Notes: a model not told the origin generated them from the letters alone. Shown: positions 45,909 to 55,415, counted from the first letter of the stretch. The stretch is 64,000 nucleotides of DNA from Actinopolymorpha cephalotaxi (GCF_013408535.1 NZ_JACBZA010000001.1:620001-684000), one strand, 5' to 3'. Numbers and translations: made by a program.

Positions 45909-47066
45909 TCAGCCGATCAGCCCGGCGTAGACCTCCGCGGTCCGCCGCGCCAGCGCGTCCCAGCCGTAGTCCTCGACCGCACGGGCCCGTCCTGCCAGGC
46001 CCATCGTCGCGGCCCGCTCGGGATCGGCGACCAGCGTGTTGACCGCCTCCGCCAGGCCGCGCTCGAAGGCAGCCGGATCGGCCTCGTCGTAGTCGACCAG
46101 CAGCCCGGTCCGGCCGTCCTGCACGACCTCCGGGATACCACCGACCGCGCTGGCGACGACCGCCGTCTCACACGCCATCGCCTCCAGGTTGACGATGCCC
46201 TGTGGTTCGTAGATCGACGGGCAGCAGAACACCGTGGCGTGGGTGAGCACCTGGATGACGTCCTCGCGCGGCAGCATCTCCTGCACCCACACCACTCCGT
46301 CGCGCTCGGCCCGCAGCCGGTCGACGGCGGCCGCGGACTCCGCGGCCAGCTCGGGGGTGTCCGGCGCACCGGCGAGCAGCACCAGCTGGGCCTTCGGGTC
46401 GAAGTCGGCGGCCGCGCGCAACAGGTGCGGCACCCCCTTCTGCCGGGTGATCCGCCCGACGAAGGCGACGCTCGGCCGGGCCGGGTCGATGCCCAACCGG
46501 TCCACCACGTCGGTACGCCGGTCGGGGGCGTATTGCACGGTGTCGATGCCGTTCGGGATCACGCGTACCCGCTCGGGGTCCACCGCCGGGTAGCAGTCCA
46601 GCACGTCGGCCCGCATCGCCGCGCTGACCGCGATGATCGCGTCGGCGCTCTCGTAGGCCTGCCGCTCCGCCCACGAGGAGAGCCGGTAGCCGCCACCGAG
46701 CTGTTCCTCCTTCCACGGCCGGCGTGGTTCGAGGGAGTGCGCGGTGACCACGTGCGGTACGCCGTACAGCAGCTTGGCGAGGTGTCCGGCCAGGTTGGCG
46801 TACCACGTGTGCGAGTGGACCACCTGCGCGCGCTCCACCCCGGCCGCCATCTCCAGGTTGGCGGCGAAGATCCGCAAGGCCGGGTTGGCACCGGCCAGTC
46901 GCGGGTCGTCCTCGCTGTGTGCGACGGCGCCGTCGCGGGGGATGCCCAAGCAGTGGACGTCGAGGTCGACCAGCGTGCGAAGGGCCCGGCTGAGGTAGTC
47001 GACGTGGACGCCGGCGCCGCCGTAGACCTGGGGCGGAAACTCTCGGGTGAGCATCGCGACTCTCAT
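45909..47066 (-). CDS. glgM: GT4 glycogen synthase / maltose-1-phosphate synthase (GlgM type)
   Basis: This 385-residue GT4 glycosyltransferase has MLTREFPPQVYGGAGVHVDYL at the start, VHSHTWYANL, FVGRITRQKG and the nucleotide-sugar E-x7-E motif EPQGIVNLEAMACE. It is the actinobacterial GlgA type; in M. tuberculosis the homologue Rv1212c (GlgM) uses ADP-glucose to make maltose-1-phosphate for the GlgE pathway. TAGAGT on the minus strand (47073-47078) ends 6 nt before the ATG, so the mRNA is probably leaderless. Its ADP-glucose supplier glgC lies about 1 kb away, divergently oriented. Confidence 0.93.
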   Translation of the reverse strand: MRVAMLTREFPPQVYGGAGVHVDYLSRALRTLVDLDVHCLGIPRDGAVAHSEDDPRLAGANPALRIFAANLEMAAGVERAQVVHSHTWYANLAGHLAKLLYGVPHVVTAHSLEPRRPWKEEQLGGGYRLSSWAERQAYESADAIIAVSAAMRADVLDCYPAVDPERVRVIPNGIDTVQYAPDRRTDVVDRLGIDPARPSVAFVGRITRQKGVPHLLRAAADFDPKAQLVLLAGAPDTPELAAESAAAVDRLRAERDGVVWVQEMLPREDVIQVLTHATVFCCPSIYEPQGIVNLEAMACETAVVASAVGGIPEVVQDGRTGLLVDYDEADPAAFERGLAEAVNTLVADPERAATMGLAGRARAVEDYGWDALARRTAEVYAGLIG

Positions 47067-47072
47067 GCCCGG

Positions 47073-47078
47073 ACTCTA
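47073..47078 (-). promoter_or_regulatory. -10 element of glgM, leaderless
   Basis: TAGAGT on the minus strand lies 6 nt before the start codon. Confidence 0.45.
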
Positions 47079-47149
47079 CGACCCGGGTGCGGCCGGGCGA
47101 AGCCTTCGGTTGCCCCGTTGACCGAGCCAGGCCGTGGCATCATCGGCGG

Positions 47150-47539
47150 ATGACGGAACCACTGGCGCGGCTGCGGGCGTTGTGCACCGCGCTGCCCGAG
47201 GTCACCGAACGCCCGAGCCACGGCGAGCCCACGTGGTTCGTACGCGACAAGAAGGTGTTCGTGATGTACGCCGACCACCACCACGACGACCGGCTCGGGT
47301 TCTGGGCGGCCGCGCCGGAAGGTGTGCAGCGACTGCTGGTCGCGGCCGAGCCGGACAGCTTCTTCCGGCCGCCCTACGTCGGCCACCGCGGCTGGCTCGG
47401 GGTCTACCTCGACGTCGACGTCGACTGGGACCGGGTGGCCGAGGTGGTGACCGACGCCTACCGGCAGATCGCCCCGAAGAGACTGGTCGCCGAACTCGAC
47501 CGGGCGGCGGATCAGGACCGCGAGGTCGGCACCCAGTAA
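47150..47539 (+). CDS. MmcQ/YjbR-family protein
   Basis: This 129-residue protein has the YjbR fold motifs: ALPEVTERPSHGEPTWFVRDKKVFVMY near the start and GWLGVYLDVDVDWDRVAEVV with DAYRQIAPKRL at the end. The family is a DNA-binding-like, CyaY-like fold of unknown function. CATCAT (47138-47143) ends 6 nt before the ATG. Its 3' end overlaps the convergent GNAT gene by 28 nt. Confidence 0.9.
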   Translation: MTEPLARLRALCTALPEVTERPSHGEPTWFVRDKKVFVMYADHHHDDRLGFWAAAPEGVQRLLVAAEPDSFFRPPYVGHRGWLGVYLDVDVDWDRVAEVVTDAYRQIAPKRLVAELDRAADQDREVGTQ

Positions 47540-48057
47540 CGCAACTTGCCGTTGCGTTCGTCCTCCAGCACGCCGCCGTTGGCCTCGATCACCTTGCGCG
47601 ACCCTTCGTTGTCGGTGTCGCAGGTGACCAGCACCGGGTCGATCCCGAGGTCGCGGCTCGTCGGCAGTGCCGCCGCCAGCATCGCCGTCGCGTGCCCGCG
47701 GCGCCGGGCGCCGGGGCGTACGTCGTAACCGATGTGCCCGCCGACCTCCAGCAGGAACGGCGTCAGCCGGTGCCGGATCGCCAGCCGGCCGAGGTACTCC
47801 TCGTCCTCGACGTACCACAGCGTGGTGGAGGGTACGAAGCCGTTCGGCCGCGGCGTCTCCTCCCGCGCCGCAGCCCGCAGGTCGGCGACGTACGCGGCGA
47901 ACCCGACCGGGGAGGACCACACCGCGGCGTACTCCCGGAACTCGTGGCCGATCATGGAGTTGTCCTCCGCCGTGCCCCGCCCCTCGGCGAGGAACTCCTG
48001 CATGGCTTGGAGGAACGAAACCCGCACAGTGGGTGTCGGCGTGACCAGATCAGGCAT
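47512..48057 (-). CDS. GNAT-family acetyltransferase
   Basis: This 181-residue protein has the GNAT acetyl-CoA motif VRPGARRRGHATAMLAAAL and the later CDTDNEGSRKVIEANGG. The start MPDLVTPTPTVRVSFLQAM fits the family. ATG 48057 was preferred over ATG 48066 because CACAAT on the minus strand (48065-48070) ends 7 nt before it. It is divergent from glgC, with 48 nt between the starts. The acceptor is unknown. Confidence 0.87.
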   Translation of the reverse strand: MPDLVTPTPTVRVSFLQAMQEFLAEGRGTAEDNSMIGHEFREYAAVWSSPVGFAAYVADLRAAAREETPRPNGFVPSTTLWYVEDEEYLGRLAIRHRLTPFLLEVGGHIGYDVRPGARRRGHATAMLAAALPTSRDLGIDPVLVTCDTDNEGSRKVIEANGGVLEDERNGKLRYWVPTSRS

Positions 48058-48093
48058 GGCGCCCATTGTGACGCGTGCGTAATCGCCGGAGAC

Positions 48094-48099
48094 TAGGGT
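48094..48099 (+). promoter_or_regulatory. -10 element of glgC, leaderless
   Basis: TAGGGT ends 6 nt before the ATG at 48106. Confidence 0.5.
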
Positions 48100-48105
48100 G
48101 CCGGT

Positions 48106-49335
48106 ATGGGTAAGGAACCGCGGGTACTCGGGATCGTGTTGGCCGGCGGCGAGGGCAAGCGCCTCATGCCATTGACAGCCGACCGTGCGAAACCCGCCGT
48201 GCCCTTCGGCGGCACCTACCGGCTCATCGACTTCGTACTCTCCAACCTCGTGAACGGCGGCATCCGCCGACTTTGCGTGCTGACGCAGTACAAGTCGCAT
48301 TCGCTCGACCGGCACGTGTCGCTGACCTGGCGGATGTCCACCCTGCTCGGCAACTACGTCACGCCGGTTCCCGCCCAGCAGCGGCTCGGCCCGCGGTGGT
48401 ACCAAGGCAGCGCCGACGCGATCTTCCAGTCGCTGAACCTCATCTACGACGACAAGCCGGACTACGTTGTCGTGTTCGGCGCCGACCACGTGTACCGCAT
48501 GGACGTCGAGCAGATGGTCGACGCGCACATCGCCGGCGACGCGGGCGTCACGGTGGCCGGCATCCGGATGCCGCGCGACCAGGCGTCGGCGTTCGGTGTG
48601 ATCGAGACCCATGCGGACGGACGGTCGATCCGGGCGTTCCTGGAGAAGCCCGCGAACCCTCCCGGCCTGCCGGGCAGCCCGGACGAGACGTTCGTGTCGA
48701 TGGGCAACTACGTCTTCACCACCGACGTGCTGCTGGACGCGCTGCGGATGGACGCCGACGACGAGGGCTCCGTCCACGACATGGGCGGGAGCATCATCCC
48801 GATGCTCACCGACAAGGGCGAGGCGCAGGTCTACGACTTCGCCGACAACGACGTGCCGGGTACGACCGACCGCGACCGCAGCTACTGGCGCGACGTCGGA
48901 ACCCTCGACTCCTACCACGAGGCCCACATGGACCTCGTCTCGATCGAGCCGGTCTTCAACCTCTACAACACCCAGTGGCCGATCTTCACCAGCTTCCCGC
49001 AGCTGCCGGGCGCCAAGCTGGTCGAGGGTGGCCAGGCGACCGAGTCCATCCTGTCGATGGGGTCGATCATCGCGGGCGCCCGGGTGGACCAGTCCGTCCT
49101 GTCGCCGGGAACGCGCATCCTGCGCGGCGCCGAGGTGAGCAGCGCGGTGATCCTCGACGGCACTGTCATAGGTGAGGGTGCGGTGGTCAGGCGCGCCATC
49201 CTGGACAAGAACATCGTGGTGCCGGACGGCGCCCGGATCGGCGTCGACCCCGACCACGACCGGGCCCGCGGCTTCACGGTGACCGACAGCGGCATCACCG
49301 TGCTGGGCAAGGGCCGCCGGCTCCCCGACAACTAG
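48106..49335 (+). CDS. glgC: Glucose-1-phosphate adenylyltransferase GlgC
   Basis: GlgC makes ADP-glucose from glucose-1-phosphate and ATP, the first committed step to glycogen and, with GlgM, maltose-1-phosphate. The nucleotidyltransferase signature is [25 protein letters not shown] at about residues 13-37; [25 protein letters not shown] and the C-terminal left-handed helix follow. The 409-residue length is normal. It stands alone and ends at a strong hairpin. Confidence 0.96.
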   Translation: MGKEPRVLGIVLAGGEGKRLMPLTADRAKPAVPFGGTYRLIDFVLSNLVNGGIRRLCVLTQYKSHSLDRHVSLTWRMSTLLGNYVTPVPAQQRLGPRWYQGSADAIFQSLNLIYDDKPDYVVVFGADHVYRMDVEQMVDAHIAGDAGVTVAGIRMPRDQASAFGVIETHADGRSIRAFLEKPANPPGLPGSPDETFVSMGNYVFTTDVLLDALRMDADDEGSVHDMGGSIIPMLTDKGEAQVYDFADNDVPGTTDRDRSYWRDVGTLDSYHEAHMDLVSIEPVFNLYNTQWPIFTSFPQLPGAKLVEGGQATESILSMGSIIAGARVDQSVLSPGTRILRGAEVSSAVILDGTVIGEGAVVRRAILDKNIVVPDGARIGVDPDHDRARGFTVTDSGITVLGKGRRLPDN

Positions 49336-49354
49336 CACATGCTGTGGGCCGGGT

Positions 49355-49387
49355 GTGACGTCCGCGCCCGAGGGGAGCGGACGTCAC
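49355..49387. terminator. Bidirectional terminator hairpin
   Basis: GTGACGTCCGC and GCGGACGTCAC form a perfect 11-bp stem with an 11-nt loop between the convergent glgC and O-methyltransferase genes. Confidence 0.85.
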
Positions 49388-49399
49388 GAAGGCCCGCGG

Positions 49400-50023
49400 T
49401 CAGAGCTTGGTCGCGCAGAGCAGCCCGTCGCCGGCCGCCAGCAGCACCGGAACCACCCGGTCGTCGTCCAGGATCCGCCTGCCGAGCTCGCGGATCGTGA
49501 CGGTCACCGGGTCGCGCTGCGCCGGGTCGGCCACCCGGTCGTGCCACAGCGTGTTGTCGATGGCCACGACGCCGCCGGGCCGCAGGAGACGCAGCGCCTC
49601 CTCGTAGTACTCGGCGTACTCGTTCTTGTCCCCGTCGCAGAAGACGAGGTCGTACGCGCCGTCGGTGAGTCGCGGGAGGACGTCCAGGGCGCGGCCGGTG
49701 ATCAGCCGGGTGCGCTGGGAGGCGATGCCGGCGTCCAGGAACGACTCCCGCGCCAGCCGCTGGTGCTCGGCCTCGACGTCGACGCTGGTCAGCGTGCCGT
49801 CGGGGCGCATACCGCGCAGCATCCAGATGCCGGAGACCCCGCAGCCGGTGCCGATCTCGACGACGGTCCGGGCGCGCAGCACGGAGGTGAGAAACCGCAG
49901 CGCCGCCCCGCCACCTTGTCCGATGGGACTCGCCCCGACCTCGGCGGCGCGTGCCCGGGCCTTCGTGAGCACGTCGTCCTCGGCGACGAAACCCTCGGCG
50001 TAGGCCCAGGTGTCGGGCTTCAT
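49400..50023 (-). CDS. SAM-dependent O-methyltransferase (Rv1220c type)
   Basis: This 207-residue protein is a class I methyltransferase of the cation-dependent COMT family: VVEIGTGCGVSGIWMLRGM, LTSVDVEAEHQRLARESF, YDLVFCDGDKNEYAEYYEEAL, and VAIDNTLWHDRVADPAQRD. From memory, M. tuberculosis Rv1220c is the homologue and also lies opposite sigE. AGGAGG precedes the ATG, although at a longer distance than usual. The substrate is unknown. Confidence 0.9.
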   Translation of the reverse strand: MKPDTWAYAEGFVAEDDVLTKARARAAEVGASPIGQGGGAALRFLTSVLRARTVVEIGTGCGVSGIWMLRGMRPDGTLTSVDVEAEHQRLARESFLDAGIASQRTRLITGRALDVLPRLTDGAYDLVFCDGDKNEYAEYYEEALRLLRPGGVVAIDNTLWHDRVADPAQRDPVTVTIRELGRRILDDDRVVPVLLAAGDGLLCATKL

Positions 50024-50446
50024 CGTGGAGATAACTGCCTCCTTGGTGGCACGGCGCGCACGTCTGGGCGGCACGTCGTTCGCAGAGATCCGGTCCGGGT
50101 GGAAGCCTAGTCCCCTCCTGCCCGGAATCTGTCTGCAACGCCTGGTCAGGACGGTTCTGGTCGCATCCGGGCACGTCCGGGTGGCATTCGGTGACGACGG
50201 CGTGACCTGGAGGACACATCCGACCCGCACCCTGAGACCCGGTAAGGGACAAACCCTGAGGTCCCCGAAGCTAAGAAGGGGCTAAGACCAGGGGTGGATC
50301 CGAGGCGTTTTGGCCGACCCGCGGGGACAATGGGAGAGCACCGCCGGACCTGCGGCGGGGCGTCGCCTGCTTCATGCGGGCGAACGGAGTGACGATACCG
50401 CGGCGGGAGCGCCCCGACGGCGGTGGAAGTTGGGGGAGGTGGTCCG
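50024..50446. other. Divergent region upstream of sigE
   Basis: This 423-nt stretch has no convincing gene. It contains repeated CCTGAG (50231-50236 and 50255-50260) and a tandem GCTAAG pair one helical turn apart (50270-50275 and 50281-50286), which could bind a response regulator or another activator of sigE. I could not identify a clear ECF-type autoregulatory promoter. Confidence 0.4.
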
Positions 50447-51169
50447 ATGGCCGACAATCTCGCGGGCACGGTGCCGGCAGAGACCTGGACGCCTCCGTCC
50501 TGGGACGAGATCGTCCGCACACACTCCTCGCGGGTCTACCGGCTCGCATACCGGCTGACCGGCAACCGGCACGACGCCGAGGACCTCACCCAGGAGGTCT
50601 TCGTCCGGGTCTTCCGGTCGCTGTCCACCTACACGCCGGGCACCTTCCAGGGCTGGCTGCACCGCATCACCACCAACCTCTTCCTCGACCTGGCCCGCCG
50701 CCGGCAGCGGATCCGCTTCGACGCGCTGCCCGACGACGCCCCCGAGCGGCTGCCCGGCTCGGAGCCCAGCCCGGCCCAGGCCTACGACGACCGCCACCTC
50801 GACGCCGACATCCAGGCCGCGCTGGAAGCGCTGCCCCCGGAGTTCCGGGCGGCGGTCGTCCTGTGCGACATCGAGGGCCTTTCGTACGAGGAGATCGCGG
50901 CGACGCTCGGCGTCAAGCTGGGCACCGTCCGCAGCCGGATCCACCGCGGCCGTTCGCAGCTGCGGGAGGCGCTGGCCCACCGGATGCCGCAGCGCCGCCC
51001 CGAGCCGGCCGCTGCCGCGGCCACGGTCGCCGCTGCCACCGCCACGTCCGCCCCCGTGTCCGAGGTCTCCGACCTCACCGATGTCACCGACGTCACCCCC
51101 ACCGCCGGGTCCGCCGGCACGGCCGACACCGCCGAAAGGACGGTCGCCGCCGAAAGGACCTCCTGGTGA
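50447..51169 (+). CDS. sigE: ECF-family RNA polymerase sigma factor SigE
   Basis: SigE-type ECF sigma factors direct transcription under envelope stress. Region 2 reads [29 protein letters not shown] and region 4 reads [41 protein letters not shown]; the two are joined by a short linker. The C-terminal 55 residues after HRMPQRRP are low-complexity Ala/Thr-rich. ATG 50447, with GGGGGAGG upstream, was chosen over GTG 50423. Its stop overlaps the anti-sigma start (GTGA). Confidence 0.94.
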   Translation: MADNLAGTVPAETWTPPSWDEIVRTHSSRVYRLAYRLTGNRHDAEDLTQEVFVRVFRSLSTYTPGTFQGWLHRITTNLFLDLARRRQRIRFDALPDDAPERLPGSEPSPAQAYDDRHLDADIQAALEALPPEFRAAVVLCDIEGLSYEEIAATLGVKLGTVRSRIHRGRSQLREALAHRMPQRRPEPAAAAATVAAATATSAPVSEVSDLTDVTDVTPTAGSAGTADTAERTVAAERTSW

Positions 51170-51816
51170 CCCACGACCGCGCAGTCCTGTCCGCGCTGGT
51201 CGACGGGGAGCTGGACCACGAGGCCCGCGACCAGGTTCATGCCCACCTCGCCCACTGTGCCGAGTGCCGCGACGCCGTGGACGCCGAACGCCGGGTCAAG
51301 TCGCTGCTGTCCGGGATGCCCGCGCCCACGGCGTCGGCATCCCTGGAGGCCGGCCTGCTCGCGCTGGCCGAGCCGGCCGGCGTGTCCGGCGAGGAGTCCC
51401 CTCGGCCTCTCGGCTCCGGTGCGAGCGCGACCCGGGGCGACCTCGCCCGTACGCCGATCCAGGCCGGCGTCCGGGTCCCGGCCCGCGCGCCGCGACTCGG
51501 GCCGTCCGCCGCACACCGTCCACCCGGCCAGCCCGGCACCCGCCGGCCACGCCGGGACAGCCGGCCCGCCGGGCGTTCCCGTCGCCGGCTGACGGTCGGT
51601 GTGGCGGGGGCCGCGGCGATGGCGACGATGACGTTCGTGGTGGCGTTCGCCGCCGGGGGCCAGCCGAAGGAGCCCGCACAGGTGAGCGTGGTGCCGCCGG
51701 TGCAGCGGTACGCCGTCGACCACGCCGGCTCCGCGGCCGAGGTCCCGCTGACCGATCCCGGTGCCGCCACCGCATCCTTCGATCGGGGGCTCCTCGCGCC
51801 AACGGCCGGGCGGTGA
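51166..51816 (+). CDS. rseA: Zinc-finger anti-sigma factor (RseA-like)
   Basis: This 216-residue protein has the ZAS motif near its start: [25 protein letters not shown] contains the H-x3-C-x2-C core that holds zinc and clamps the sigma factor. A Pro/Arg-rich linker leads to a transmembrane helix ([20 protein letters not shown]) and a short outer tail. It should bind SigE and release it after proteolysis or redox change. Its GTG start overlaps the sigE stop, and the RseB-like gene starts 4 nt after it. Confidence 0.9.
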   Translation: MTHDRAVLSALVDGELDHEARDQVHAHLAHCAECRDAVDAERRVKSLLSGMPAPTASASLEAGLLALAEPAGVSGEESPRPLGSGASATRGDLARTPIQAGVRVPARAPRLGPSAAHRPPGQPGTRRPRRDSRPAGRSRRRLTVGVAGAAAMATMTFVVAFAAGGQPKEPAQVSVVPPVQRYAVDHAGSAAEVPLTDPGAATASFDRGLLAPTAGR

Positions 51817-51820
51817 CGCC

Positions 51821-53017
51821 ATGTCGATCCGTCCCCCTGGGCCGGGTGACCTGAGGTCCCGGACCTTCCGGGCCCCGACGTTCCGGCGGCCGTCGGCCGC
51901 CTCGATACGCCTGCTGGTGGTGGCGCTCCTCACCGGTCTCCTGCTCGCGGGCGCTGTGCCGGCCGGATCCGCCGCCGGCAACGCGCGGGCAGCGCGGGAG
52001 CCGCGGGTGGTGCCGCCCGGATCGCCGAGCACGCCCGACGACCCGCGGGCACTGCGCCTGCTGCGCCGCGCGGTGGTGGCCGAACACACCGTCGCCTACC
52101 GCGGAACGCAGTTCGTGGCCGTCTGGTCCCGGTCCGCCGACAGTTCGGAGCTGGTCGACGTCGCCAACCTCCCCGGTCGCGGGACCACCTTCGCCCGGCG
52201 GGGCGGCGACGGACCCACCGCGTTCGTGGACAGGTCCGCGGACGCGCGTGCGGACGGGTCGGAGGCCTCCGGCGACCACGTGGAGAACCTCGACCTGCTC
52301 ACCGGCGCCTACCAGGTGCGGCTCGCGGCGCCCGGCCACTCGGCGGGGCGTACGACCGAGGTGGTGGAGGCGGTCCGCGCCGACGGCGCCGTCGCGGCGC
52401 GGTTCTGGCTCGACCGGCGCACCGGCGTGCTGGTACGCCGGGAACTCTACGACCACGACGGGTCGCTGGTCCGGGCCAACGCGTTCGTCGACCTGGACCT
52501 CGGCTCGGCTACGGCTCCCGCCCGGCCCGGTGGGCAGCCCGCGCAGGTGACGTCGAGTCCGGCGGCCGACGACGGGCCGGTCGTGGCGGCGGCCGACTAC
52601 CCCCGGCTGGCCGCCCAGGGCTGGAACTGCTGCGAGTCCCGGCTGGGCTCGGGCCCCGCCCTGCGTGACGTACGCCGCTCCGACGACGGCGCGAGACTCC
52701 ACCTGTCCTACACCGACGGTCTGGTGAGCACGTCGGTGTTCGAGCAGCGAGGTGAGCTGGACGAGGCGGGTATGCGCGGTTTCACCAGGCGTACGACGGA
52801 CGCCGGTGACGTGTACGTCAGGTACGGCCTGTCGTCGTACGCCGTCTGGGCCGCCAACGGCCTGGTTTACACGGCGGTGTGCGATACGCCGCAGGGGCTG
52901 GATGCGGTGCTTGCGGCATTTCCCCGCGACCGGGTGACCACCACAGGACCCGGCCTGACGCAACGACTGGACCGAGGCGCCGCCAGGATGGTGTCCTGGT
53001 TGAATCCCTTCGACTGA
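51821..53017 (+). CDS. RseB/MucB-like exported regulator of SigE
   Basis: This 398-residue protein has a signal peptide (IRLLVVALLTGLLLAGAVPA) and the two-domain RseB/MucB layout. The N-terminal LolA-like part shows VAYRGTQFVAVW, VVEAVRADGAVAARFWLDRRTGVLVRRELYDHDGSLVR; the C-terminal part shows LHLSYTDGLVSTSVFEQRGE. In proteobacteria RseB binds the anti-sigma factor outside the membrane, blocks its proteolysis and senses misfolded proteins or lipids. A similar role is likely here. M. tuberculosis does not, as far as I recall, have this gene in its sigE cluster. Confidence 0.85.
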   Translation: MSIRPPGPGDLRSRTFRAPTFRRPSAASIRLLVVALLTGLLLAGAVPAGSAAGNARAAREPRVVPPGSPSTPDDPRALRLLRRAVVAEHTVAYRGTQFVAVWSRSADSSELVDVANLPGRGTTFARRGGDGPTAFVDRSADARADGSEASGDHVENLDLLTGAYQVRLAAPGHSAGRTTEVVEAVRADGAVAARFWLDRRTGVLVRRELYDHDGSLVRANAFVDLDLGSATAPARPGGQPAQVTSSPAADDGPVVAAADYPRLAAQGWNCCESRLGSGPALRDVRRSDDGARLHLSYTDGLVSTSVFEQRGELDEAGMRGFTRRTTDAGDVYVRYGLSSYAVWAANGLVYTAVCDTPQGLDAVLAAFPRDRVTTTGPGLTQRLDRGAARMVSWLNPFD

Positions 53018-53076
53018 CGAGGTGTGGGGCGCGCCGGGCGCTCCGCGGGGTTCGACGAGGGAGGGGTGAGGCCGGG

Positions 53077-54654
53077 ATGACCGAGCGCAGCGAGGCGTAC
53101 GAAGGCGGACGAGTCGCCCCGGGAGCCCAGCCCCAGGCGCCCCGGTCCGAGCAGTCGCAGTGGTCGGCGCCGAACGCCCAGCAGCCCTCCTCACAGCCCG
53201 AGCCTCACCCGCAGCCGCACGGTCCCTCGCAGCCTCCCTCTCAGCCTCACACGCAGGCCCGGCCGCAGCCGCGGTCCCAGGCTTCGCGTCCGGCCGACTC
53301 CACGGCCGCGCGACAGCCGGATCCGCCGGCGCAGGCCACCCCGGCGCCGTGGTTCGCGCCGCCGCACCAGCCGGGGCCCCGGGGCGTCCCGCCGCAGCGA
53401 ACCACCCGGCTGCCCGGCTATCCCACCGAACGCCCGGACTTCGAGCCTCCGCCGCCGTGGGCACGCCCGGCCAACGGTAACGGCGCGCACCGGGCGGAGC
53501 CGGCGTTCGCGCCGTCTCCCAACGGTCCGGCGGGCCGCGACGGCGGTCCTGGCCGGCTGCCGCGGCGGAACGTCCTGATCGTGGTGGGTGTCGTCCTCGC
53601 CCTGCTCGCGGCGACGCTCGGCGCCACCGCCGGGGTGCTCGCCACGCTGCGCTGGGGTCCGGCGCTGATCACCAGCGAGCCCCAGGCCCCGGACGACAAC
53701 CTCGGTTCGAAGGGGTCGGCGTTCCCCAAGCCGGAGAGCGTCGCCAACGTCGCCAGGGCCCTGCTCCCCAGCGTGGTGCAGATCTCGGTGACCGCGGCGC
53801 AGGGACGGGCCACCGGCTCCGGCTTCGTCCTCCGCGGCGACGGCTACATCCTGACCAACAACCACGTGGTGGCCCCGGCCTCCGGCGGCAACGGCATCAA
53901 GATCACGACGAACGACGGCCAGGAGGCGACCGCGAGCGTGGTGGGCCGCAGCCCGGCGTACGACCTCGCGGTGATCCGGGTCAAGGGTGTCCGCAACCTC
54001 AAGCCGGTGGCGCTCGGAAACTCCGGCACGGTGCGGGTGGGCGAGCCGGTGGTCGCGCTGGGCTCCCCGCTCGGCCTGGCCGGCACGGTCACCAGCGGGA
54101 TCGTCAGTGCACGCAACCGTCCGGTCACCGCCGGCGGCGGGCAGAGCGAGATGTCGTTCATCAACGCGTTGCAGACCGACGCGGCCATCAACCCGGGCAA
54201 CTCCGGCGGCCCGCTGGTCAACCTGCGGGCGGAGGTGATCGGCGTCAACTCCGCGATCGCGACGATCAGCCAGCGCAGCCCGTTCAGCGGTGACCAGGAG
54301 CAGGGCAGCATCGGGCTGGGCTTCTCCATTCCGATCGACCAGGCCCGCCGGACCGCCGACCAGATCATCAAGACCGGCCACGCGGTGTATCCCGTGGTCG
54401 GCGCGGTCGTGGACGTCAACCACCAGGGCCCCGGCGCCCGCCTCGGCGAGATCCAGCCGGGCAGCGCGGCGGCCCGGGCCGGCCTGCAGAAGGGCGACGT
54501 GGTGAAGGTCATCAGCGGCCACCGGGTGACCGGGGCCGACGACCTGATCGTCCAGATCCGCAGCCACGTGCCCGGTCAGCGGGTGGAGCTGGTCTACGAC
54601 CGGGGCGCCGACCAGCACAAGGTGATCGTCACTCTCGGTCAGCAGACCGGCTGA
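53077..54654 (+). CDS. htrA: HtrA/DegP-like serine protease with PDZ domain
   Basis: This 525-residue membrane protein has a Pro/Gln-rich cytoplasmic tail of about 160 residues, one transmembrane helix (VLIVVGVVLALLAATLGATAGVL), a trypsin-like domain with His263 (NNHVV), Asp296 (AYDLAVI) and Ser376 (GNSGGP), and a C-terminal PDZ domain (GPGARLGEIQPGSAAARAG). It degrades or refolds damaged envelope proteins and may regulate the anti-sigma factor. GAGGGAGGGGTGAG lies upstream of the ATG. It follows the RseB-like gene by 59 nt. Confidence 0.95.
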   Translation: MTERSEAYEGGRVAPGAQPQAPRSEQSQWSAPNAQQPSSQPEPHPQPHGPSQPPSQPHTQARPQPRSQASRPADSTAARQPDPPAQATPAPWFAPPHQPGPRGVPPQRTTRLPGYPTERPDFEPPPPWARPANGNGAHRAEPAFAPSPNGPAGRDGGPGRLPRRNVLIVVGVVLALLAATLGATAGVLATLRWGPALITSEPQAPDDNLGSKGSAFPKPESVANVARALLPSVVQISVTAAQGRATGSGFVLRGDGYILTNNHVVAPASGGNGIKITTNDGQEATASVVGRSPAYDLAVIRVKGVRNLKPVALGNSGTVRVGEPVVALGSPLGLAGTVTSGIVSARNRPVTAGGGQSEMSFINALQTDAAINPGNSGGPLVNLRAEVIGVNSAIATISQRSPFSGDQEQGSIGLGFSIPIDQARRTADQIIKTGHAVYPVVGAVVDVNHQGPGARLGEIQPGSAAARAGLQKGDVVKVISGHRVTGADDLIVQIRSHVPGQRVELVYDRGADQHKVIVTLGQQTG

Positions 54655-54771
54655 GCGTACGCCACTCCGCTCGGTTCGATCACTCCCGACGCCGGCCACC
54701 GGACGGGGAGGCGGGTACGGCCGGGCCTAAACCGGTCTGCCGGGCCCCGCACGGAGATCAGCGAGGGAGGT

Positions 54772-54777
54772 TACTCT
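54772..54777 (+). promoter_or_regulatory. -10 element of tatB, leaderless
   Basis: TACTCT ends 6 nt before the GTG at 54784. Confidence 0.45.
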
Positions 54778-54783
54778 GGGCCC

Positions 54784-55398
54784 GTGTTCGACATCGGCGC
54801 TCCGGAGCTCATCGTCCTGGCGATCGCCGCGCTGTTCATCTTCGGGCCCGACCGGCTGCCCGACATAGCGCGGCAGGCCGCGCGCGGCGTCCGGCAGGTT
54901 CGGGGCATGGCCAACAACGCCCGCCGGGAGCTGTCCCGCGAGCTCGGGCCGGAGTTCGAGGACCTCGACATCGCCGACCTCAACCCGCGCAACTTCGTCC
55001 GCAAGCACGTCCTGTCCGGTCTGGACGAGGACGACCTGCGCATCGACCGCGACCTCGACCTGCGCGACGACCTGCGGGTGGACACCGAGTCCAGGAGCAG
55101 CCGGAACGGTTCGAGCAACGGCGCCGGCGACGACCACGACTGGGACAGCGGCTCGACGAACGGCTACGACGCCGACCATGACGCCGACCACGACACCGAC
55201 CGTGACACCGACCACGACCCGGACTTCGGCAAGGACCCGGTGAACGGCTCCGTCCACGTCGACGACACCGACCACCTGAACTCCGCCGATGACCTGGGCA
55301 CCGGATCCGAGGACCGGACCGACGCGGACCTGGCCGACGACGGGGAGCGGGACCGGACGGCCGAACGCCGCCCGGTCTTCGACCTCGAGGCGACCTGA
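54784..55398 (+). CDS. tatB: Twin-arginine translocase subunit TatB
   Basis: TatB joins TatC to recognise twin-arginine signal peptides. The sequence FDIGAPELIVLAIAALFIFGPDRLPD is the membrane helix and hinge of TatA/B proteins, with the glutamate of TatB, followed by an amphipathic helix (RQAARGVRQVRGMAN). The rest is an acidic tail with DADHDADHDTDRDTD repeats. At least three proteins in this window (sugar-binding protein, GxGYxYP protein, esterase) appear to be Tat substrates. tatA and tatC are not in the window. Confidence 0.93.
   Translation: MFDIGAPELIVLAIAALFIFGPDRLPDIARQAARGVRQVRGMANNARRELSRELGPEFEDLDIADLNPRNFVRKHVLSGLDEDDLRIDRDLDLRDDLRVDTESRSSRNGSSNGAGDDHDWDSGSTNGYDADHDADHDTDRDTDHDPDFGKDPVNGSVHVDDTDHLNSADDLGTGSEDRTDADLADDGERDRTAERRPVFDLEAT
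55173..55220 (+). repeat. Four imperfect 12-bp tandem copies in tatB
   Basis: CGACCAYGACNC-like units encode the Asp/His-rich tail of TatB. Confidence 0.7.
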
Positions 55399-55415
55399 GC
55401 ACGGAGCGCGACCGT

